Below are positions 16,628 through 21,056 of a stretch of 21,056 nucleotides of DNA, in pieces (the first letter of the stretch is position 1; every line of letters begins with the position of its first letter). The notes beneath the pieces were generated by a model that saw nothing but the letters and a program-made list of their open reading frames with translations, ran no database searches and was not told where the DNA came from. Source of the stretch: Azoarcus sp. (lineage in GTDB: Bacteria; Pseudomonadota; Gammaproteobacteria; Burkholderiales; Rhodocyclaceae); NCBI GenBank assembly GCA_031268685.1, contig JAIRWW010000160.1, positions 1 to 21,056 on the forward strand, in the 5' to 3' direction. The position numbers were made by a program, and so were the translations under genes.

Positions 16628-16857
16628 CCAATTTTCTCCCTGCTTTCCCTGCAAGTGCGAATGTCCCTCGATACCCTGGCCGACTTGAGGCGGCGCCTCA
16701 TCTGAAATGAAATAAGCATACACCGGTCATCCCCGGATTCAACAGGGGGATCGGATGTCAACATGTAGAGGCGTTCTATCGCAGCGTAGGCGCGGCGTCG
16801 ACGTACTTCGGCTTGCCCGTGGCTCTTGGCCGTGGTTTCGTGTGTTGATCGAGACAA
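16624..16857 (-). CDS. Possible small protein upstream of the alarmone hydrolase
   Basis: A 77-codon frame with a TTG start at 16857, or 46 codons from ATG at 16764. Its TGA stop overlaps the hydrolase ATG as ATGA, a pattern of translational coupling. The product is very Arg-rich (EVRRRRAYAAIERLY, QMRRRLKSARVSR) and I recognise no family. No clear ribosome binding site precedes either start. The same stretch contains an ATCCCC/GGGGAT dyad (16729-16751), so it may instead be plain upstream sequence. Real-gene status is doubtful. Confidence 0.25.
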   Translation of the reverse strand: MSRSTHETTAKSHGQAEVRRRRAYAAIERLYMLTSDPPVESGDDRCMLISFQMRRRLKSARVSRDIRTCRESREKIG

Positions 16858-16906
16858 ACACTTTTCACATCATGGCTGCTTCGTCGACGTCGCACACCAC
16901 ACTAGC

Positions 16907-17575
16907 TTATTGAGTCAATCGCGAACGTGTCTGACGTGTCGTGCGCGACGAACGGGCCGGCTGAGCTGGCTCAGCCGGCTCAAGCACTACCACCGGTTGC
17001 GGCGGCGGTATCACTACTACGTCCGCCGCCTTGACGCACCTTGTAGCCACATTCACACCAGATAGTCCACTGCCTATGCTATTGATGCTGGTGAGCGCAT
17101 TGGCGCCATAAGGTGAATAGGCCGATGGCTTGAGCACGTAATACGCCTTGTTCGCCGAAGAATCCGTGCCCGTCCAGTACCGGTAGAATCCTCCGTGTAT
17201 CGTCACCATTCCAAAATTGAGGTGATAGTTGCGAGTGATCAGTTCGTACAGTTCCCTCGCATTGGGCAAACGCCAGGTCCTGTCTCCCAAAAGGCCATAC
17301 GTGCAGAAATTCGCGGCATCTCTCTGGCTGAAACCGAATGGCCCGTCATAGGGGTAAACGCAAAGATCGCCAGTCGGCCTGAAGCTGGCGAAGCTGTTCA
17401 AGACAGTCGCTATCGGCAGTTGCCCTGGGCCTTCATATGCACCGCCCGGAATGACGTAGCTTCCAAGCGGACAAGTCGTCGTCACGATCTGGGCGGCGGC
17501 AGGAGCCGCTATGGCAATGGCTGCTCCTGCCAGAACTCCGAGTATGGAAAATCTAACAACATTATGCTGTTTCAT
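16907..17575 (-). CDS. Secreted DUF1566-type protein
   Basis: 222 residues; GGAG lies nine bases before the ATG. Residues 1-29 form a signal peptide (basic MKQHNVVR, hydrophobic ILGVLAGAAIAIAA, cleavage after AAAQ). The body has the DUF1566 (Lcl C-terminal-like) pattern: CTYGLLGDRTWRLPNARELYELI at 91-113, YRYWTGTDSSANKAYYVLKP at 131-150 and ATRCVK at 177-182. These domains have a C-type-lectin-like fold and are common in exported proteins of unknown role. The tail (187-222) is Pro/Val-rich, then Ser/Arg/Thr-rich with seven Arg, unusual for this family. Four cysteines allow disulfides. A long inverted repeat lies in the tail-coding DNA. Confidence 0.8.
   Translation of the reverse strand: MKQHNVVRFSILGVLAGAAIAIAAPAAAQIVTTTCPLGSYVIPGGAYEGPGQLPIATVLNSFASFRPTGDLCVYPYDGPFGFSQRDAANFCTYGLLGDRTWRLPNARELYELITRNYHLNFGMVTIHGGFYRYWTGTDSSANKAYYVLKPSAYSPYGANALTSINSIGSGLSGVNVATRCVKAADVVVIPPPQPVVVLEPAEPAQPARSSRTTRQTRSRLTQ
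16954..16981. repeat. Long perfect hairpin in the 3' end of the DUF1566 gene
   Basis: GCCGGCTGAG (16956-16965) and CTCAGCCGGC (16970-16979) pair perfectly around CTGG. Two further pairs, one a wobble, extend the stem to 12 bp. It lies inside codons for the Pro/Ala tail, 47 bases before the stop. No T-run follows on either strand, so it is not an intrinsic terminator; it could stabilise the 3' end of the mRNA. Confidence 0.7.
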
Positions 17576-17599
17576 CTAGACTAACTCCGGTTGGAAACC

Positions 17600-17615
17600 T
17601 CCCCCTTCAGGGGGA
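17600..17615. repeat. GC hairpin ahead of the DUF1566 gene
   Basis: TCCCCC (17600-17605) and GGGGGA (17610-17615) pair around TTCA. In the minus-strand mRNA it stands just upstream of the GGAG ribosome binding site. A further CGGGC/GCCCG dyad (17620-17624 with 17640-17644) and the CRISPR-like repeat lie beyond it, making three hairpins in a row. Confidence 0.6.
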
Positions 17616-17654
17616 TAATCGGGCACGGGAGGGGCGTAAGCCCGCACCAGCCTT

Positions 17655-17683
17655 GTCGCCCGGTTACGGGCGTGGATTGAAAC
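17655..17683 (+). repeat. Solitary CRISPR-like repeat (type I-C resemblance)
   Basis: A 29-base element begins GTCGCCCG, folds through GTTA into CGGGCG (6-bp stem) and ends TGGATTGAAAC. The GTCGC start, central dyad and GTGGATTGAAAC end are the hallmarks of type I-C repeats, though those are usually 31-32 bases. No second copy was found 55-80 bases to either side or elsewhere in the window, and no cas genes are present. It may be an array remnant or a look-alike. Confidence 0.5.
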
Positions 17684-18145
17684 ATACGACTCCCTCTTAA
17701 TTCTGGTTAAATATTCAGGAAGGAACCCTGGACAATTCCGTTCGGGGTTTCTATAACATGATGCAATGCGCAGCGGCATAAGCGCTGAACATGCGTGATA
17801 TTAGCAAGAATAATGCAAATACTCAATTATTGTGTACGCAATGCTCATGCGGCTTGCGAAAACGCCAAGCACATCGGTCTCGTTGAATATCCTGGTCGTA
17901 ATTTATTGTTTTTACTACATAAACGACTCAGCTTCGACCGAACAAATGTTGTCTCGCACATGCCGTTCAACACTGAATGGATTCGATTCATCCATCAAAA
18001 ATGAACGGCTCTGCCGCGTGGCGCGAATTTGCGGACAAACCCGGGCAAGCCGCTGAAGCAGCGCTGCAAATCCGCTGTTTTGATGCACCTGTCGAGATAT
18101 TCAGCCCAGGCAATCCAACAGGCATGCCGACGTCTAAGCCCCAGG
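17684..18145. other. AT-rich non-coding stretch
   Basis: No convincing gene in 462 bases. From 17690 to about 18000 the DNA is clearly richer in A+T than the rest of the window, with short frames on both strands that lack ribosome binding sites and recognisable products. From 18000 to 18145 base composition returns to normal. It may be a degraded insertion or simply the promoter side of the DUF1566 gene. Confidence 0.5.
17798..17826 (-). promoter_or_regulatory. Possible extended -10 promoter toward the DUF1566 gene
   Basis: On the minus strand TTGAGT (rc of 17821-17826), a 17-base spacer ending TGC, then TAATAT (rc of 17798-17803), i.e. an extended -10. It would give a ~215-nt leader that contains the CRISPR-like repeat in antisense and the GC hairpins. 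Confidence 0.35.
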
Positions 18146-19129
18146 TCAGACCAGAAGCATGTGCTCGCGCGCTTCCTGTATTCTCTCCAGCGCTTCCCGC
18201 GCTTCGTCGCAGCGGATGCGCACCGGCAACACGGCATGGCGCCTGCGGTCGCGCGAAGTGAGTTCCATGAAACGGATCGCCGACGCATCCGCATCCTGGG
18301 TTCCGCCACTCTGGATCACTCCGGCGCGAGTCACCCACAACTGCACAGGTTCCAGGTTCAATGCTTCTTCCGGCTGCATGAGAAAACCGGCAAGTTCGGC
18401 GATTACGGCATCCGGCTGCAAAGACTCGAATTGTTTCCGCAGACGTTCGTCCAGCGCGGCGATGTAGCGCGAAGGAAAATCCGACTGCCCATCCACCGGA
18501 TGGCTGCGCAAGCGCACCCGCTCCAGTTCGCGCTCAGACTGGAGCGATGTGTAGGCCACTTTGGCCAGTTCGATGTGCCCGGCGAAGGTGCGCAAGAGGC
18601 TGTCGAATGCCGCCGCGCGCAGGGCGGTGCAAGCCGCCTCGGAATCTATGGCGGGAAAAACCAGCGCCCGGTCAGAGAGCAGGAGCAAGGATTGCGGCAC
18701 GCCGGCAGCCACAATGCCATGCTGCATGACAACGCCAAGTACTTGCTTCTCCGTGCGCCGCGCCGCCATCAAGGCGATAAAGCTGTCGCTTTGATGGGAT
18801 CGCGGTTCGGCAAGATATGCACGCACCGGCGCACTGGCGGCCAGCATGTCGCCAATATCGTCGGCGGAAGCGAAAAAGGCATGCACGAGGGGATCGGAGG
18901 CAAAATATTGACGTCCGATATCGACCGGCGGCGGCAAGGCGTCGACAAGCCTGGCGCAGTAATCGAGGGCATGCGCGACCGGCTCGGTCAGTTTTTCGTC
19001 GAAACCAGGCGTCATGGCAAAAACTTTGTCTACCACTTCCACGACACGTTGCAACGCCGCCAAAGTATCCGGGTCGACGGATGAAGAGGCGGGAGAAATC
19101 CAGGAGAGAAGCCGGGAAAGAGGATTCAT
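18146..19129 (-). CDS. Uncharacterised protein, probably conserved in betaproteobacteria
   Basis: 327 residues from MNPLSRLLSWISPASSS. The frame runs upstream to 19306, but that extension reads like non-coding sequence. No clear ribosome binding site supports either start. I do not know a name for the family; the pattern (short amphipathic N-terminus, LDYCARLVDALPPPVDI, FASDPLVHAFFASADDI, FMELTSRDRRRHAVL near the end) reminds me of hypothetical proteins from related bacteria. It is mostly helical, with a charged, coiled-coil-prone region around 190-250 (SLQSERELERVRLR). There is no signal peptide, membrane span or catalytic motif. It is divergent from groES. Confidence 0.7.
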   Translation of the reverse strand: MNPLSRLLSWISPASSSVDPDTLAALQRVVEVVDKVFAMTPGFDEKLTEPVAHALDYCARLVDALPPPVDIGRQYFASDPLVHAFFASADDIGDMLAASAPVRAYLAEPRSHQSDSFIALMAARRTEKQVLGVVMQHGIVAAGVPQSLLLLSDRALVFPAIDSEAACTALRAAAFDSLLRTFAGHIELAKVAYTSLQSERELERVRLRSHPVDGQSDFPSRYIAALDERLRKQFESLQPDAVIAELAGFLMQPEEALNLEPVQLWVTRAGVIQSGGTQDADASAIRFMELTSRDRRRHAVLPVRIRCDEAREALERIQEAREHMLLV

Positions 19130-19342
19130 GGCGGCACGGGAGGAAAAATGCGAAGTTGGCAATTTAACCGCGCCGCCGTACAACGGAAACCCATTTTGCA
19201 CGGAATATCCGTGGAAAAGACTTGCGGCATGATTGATATGCCAAGGCAGGCCCCGGATAATTCCATTGTCCCAGCTCACTGAAGGCTGTTCTCCCTGTAG
19301 TATCACGGCTTGCGACAGGCTCGGCCAGGATGGACGAAAATC

Positions 19343-19369
19343 GCACTTTGGTTCCCAAGTGCATTTTTT
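19343..19369 (+). terminator. Terminator-like hairpin upstream of the groE promoter
   Basis: GCACTT (19343-19348) pairs with AAGTGC (19357-19362) across an 8-base loop and is followed by ATTTTTT. No plus-strand gene lies upstream to need it, so it may insulate groE, or the T-rich tract may simply be an UP element for the promoter just downstream. Confidence 0.4.
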
Positions 19370-19389
19370 ATTATTTCTTTGGCACGACC

Positions 19390-19419
19390 CTTGAAATCGC
19401 CCGGCCCCGTCCCTATTAT
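19390..19419 (+). promoter_or_regulatory. groESL promoter, sigma-32-like overlapping sigma-70-like
   Basis: CTTGAAA (19390-19396), 14 bases, then CCCTATTA (19411-19418) fits the heat-shock sigma-32 consensus (CTTGAAA / CCCCATNT). The same bases read as TTGAAA, 17-base spacer, TATTAT (19414-19419), a good housekeeping promoter. Transcription should start near 19426, inside the CIRCE operator. Confidence 0.75.
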
Positions 19420-19445
19420 TGGCACTCGCCTCTAACGAGTGCTAA
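19419..19445 (+). promoter_or_regulatory. CIRCE operator (HrcA binding site)
   Basis: TTGGCACTC, nine bases, GAGTGCTAA: one mismatch in the left arm from the standard TTAGCACTC-N9-GAGTGCTAA. It overlaps the last base of the -10 and the start point, as expected for repression by HrcA. It implies an hrcA gene elsewhere in the genome. Confidence 0.93.
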
Positions 19446-19478
19446 CAGCCAGCTTGAGTAAGGTTGGCGATCTTTTTT

Positions 19479-19497
19479 GGCGGGCCTGCGGCCCGCC
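19479..19497 (+). promoter_or_regulatory. Strong hairpin in the groES 5' UTR
   Basis: GGCGGGCC and GGCCCGCC pair perfectly over 8 bp around TGC, preceded by TTTTTT and lying 32 bases before the groES ATG. The ribosome binding site (AGGAG 19517-19521) is outside it, so it is not a simple thermometer; mRNA stabilisation is one possibility. With the T-run on the wrong side it is not a plus-strand terminator. Confidence 0.65.
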
Positions 19498-19529
19498 TTG
19501 TCGATTCTACAAAGATAGGAGCAAAGCCA

Positions 19530-19820
19530 ATGAAAATCCGTCCCCTGCACGATCGCGTGATCGTCAAGCGTCTGGAAGCCGAGCGTACAACCGCTGGCGG
19601 CATAGTGATTCCGGATTCCGCGGGCGAGAAGCCCGACCAGGGTGAGGTGCTGGCCGTGGGCAACGGCAAAATTCTCGACGACGGCAAGGTCCGCCCGATA
19701 GCCGTCAAGGCTGGCGACCGCGTGCTGTTCGGCAAGTATGCCGGCCAGACCGTCAAGGTCGATGGCGAAGAACTGCTCGTCGTGCGCGAAGAAGACCTTT
19801 TCGGCGTGATCGAAGCCTGA
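19530..19820 (+). CDS. groS: Co-chaperonin GroES
   Basis: Lid of the GroEL folding chamber; forms a cytoplasmic heptamer. 96 residues, the normal length: [18 protein letters not shown] at the start, mobile loop [18 protein letters not shown] (residues 17-34) that contacts GroEL, and [19 protein letters not shown] at the end. AGGAG lies eight bases before the ATG. A longer frame from 19464 would translate the leader hairpin and was rejected. First gene of the groESL operon, 64 bases ahead of groEL, under the sigma-32/CIRCE control region. Confidence 0.98.
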   Translation: MKIRPLHDRVIVKRLEAERTTAGGIVIPDSAGEKPDQGEVLAVGNGKILDDGKVRPIAVKAGDRVLFGKYAGQTVKVDGEELLVVREEDLFGVIEA

Positions 19821-19884
19821 GTCCAGGTTTTCCGCAGCGTCGTTCACGACAAACTTCCAACCTATTTTTCTGGAGTTCAATTAA

Positions 19885-21056
<1,172 letters not shown>

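Noticed and set aside
16907..17575. DUF1566 protein as the target of a diversity-generating retroelement
   Set aside because: Such targets can have this fold, but there is no reverse transcriptase, no template repeat and no duplicated variable region in the window.
17600..17760. A multi-repeat CRISPR array
   Set aside because: Only one repeat-like unit is present; no second copy at the expected spacing on either side.
19464..19529. Upstream start for groES
   Set aside because: Would translate the leader hairpin; the ATG at 19530 has an ideal AGGAG and gives the standard GroES N-terminus.

Overview
The window is a GC-rich stretch of bacterial chromosome made up mostly of housekeeping genes. 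It most likely comes from a betaproteobacterium of the Rhodocyclales/Nitrosomonadales kind. Evidence for this: a PEP-CTERM protein, a DUF2863 protein (a family I know mainly from betaproteobacteria), the gene order exbB-exbD-lpxK-trm112-kdsB, a divergent rluC/rne pair, and a groESL operon carrying both a sigma-32-like promoter and a CIRCE operator. The assignment is an inference from gene content; no rRNA or marker phylogeny was possible.

Layout. 1-430: the 3' end of a secreted, PEP-CTERM-anchored DUF4114-like protein and its terminator. 457-3157 (minus): DUF2863 protein and xseA (exonuclease VII large subunit). 3158-3431: divergent intergenic region with a consensus DnaA box. 3432-6472 (plus): compact operon exbB-exbD-lpxK-trm112-kdsB, which joins a proton-channel pair to lipid A/Kdo synthesis. 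6531-8143 (minus): rluC and a HAD phosphatase coupled by an ATGA overlap. 8144-8581: long rne leader region. 8582-11464 (plus): RNase E with a 15-bp terminator shared with the convergent aminotransferase gene.

11563-14054 (minus): aspartate/aromatic aminotransferase, then a lipoprotein (DUF4878-like) directly followed by a YiiX-like permuted papain-fold protein. 14203-15708 (minus): succinyl-CoA:acetate CoA-transferase-type enzyme, with a terminator hairpin inside its own predicted 5' leader. 16088-16627 (minus): a small alarmone hydrolase (MESH1 type) with all metal-site residues present. 16907-17575 (minus): secreted DUF1566-type protein. 17576-18145: no convincing gene, but a solitary CRISPR-like repeat and an AT-rich stretch. 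18146-19129 (minus): unrecognised conserved-looking protein. 19343-21056: heat-shock control region, groES and the first 390 codons of groEL.

Most genes are standard. The least explained parts are the leader of the CoA-transferase gene (promoter, folded domain, intrinsic terminator and a possible alternative pairing), the orphan CRISPR-like repeat with neighbouring hairpins, and the long structured rne leader. No cas genes, integrase, transposase, reverse transcriptase, tRNA or rRNA was found.
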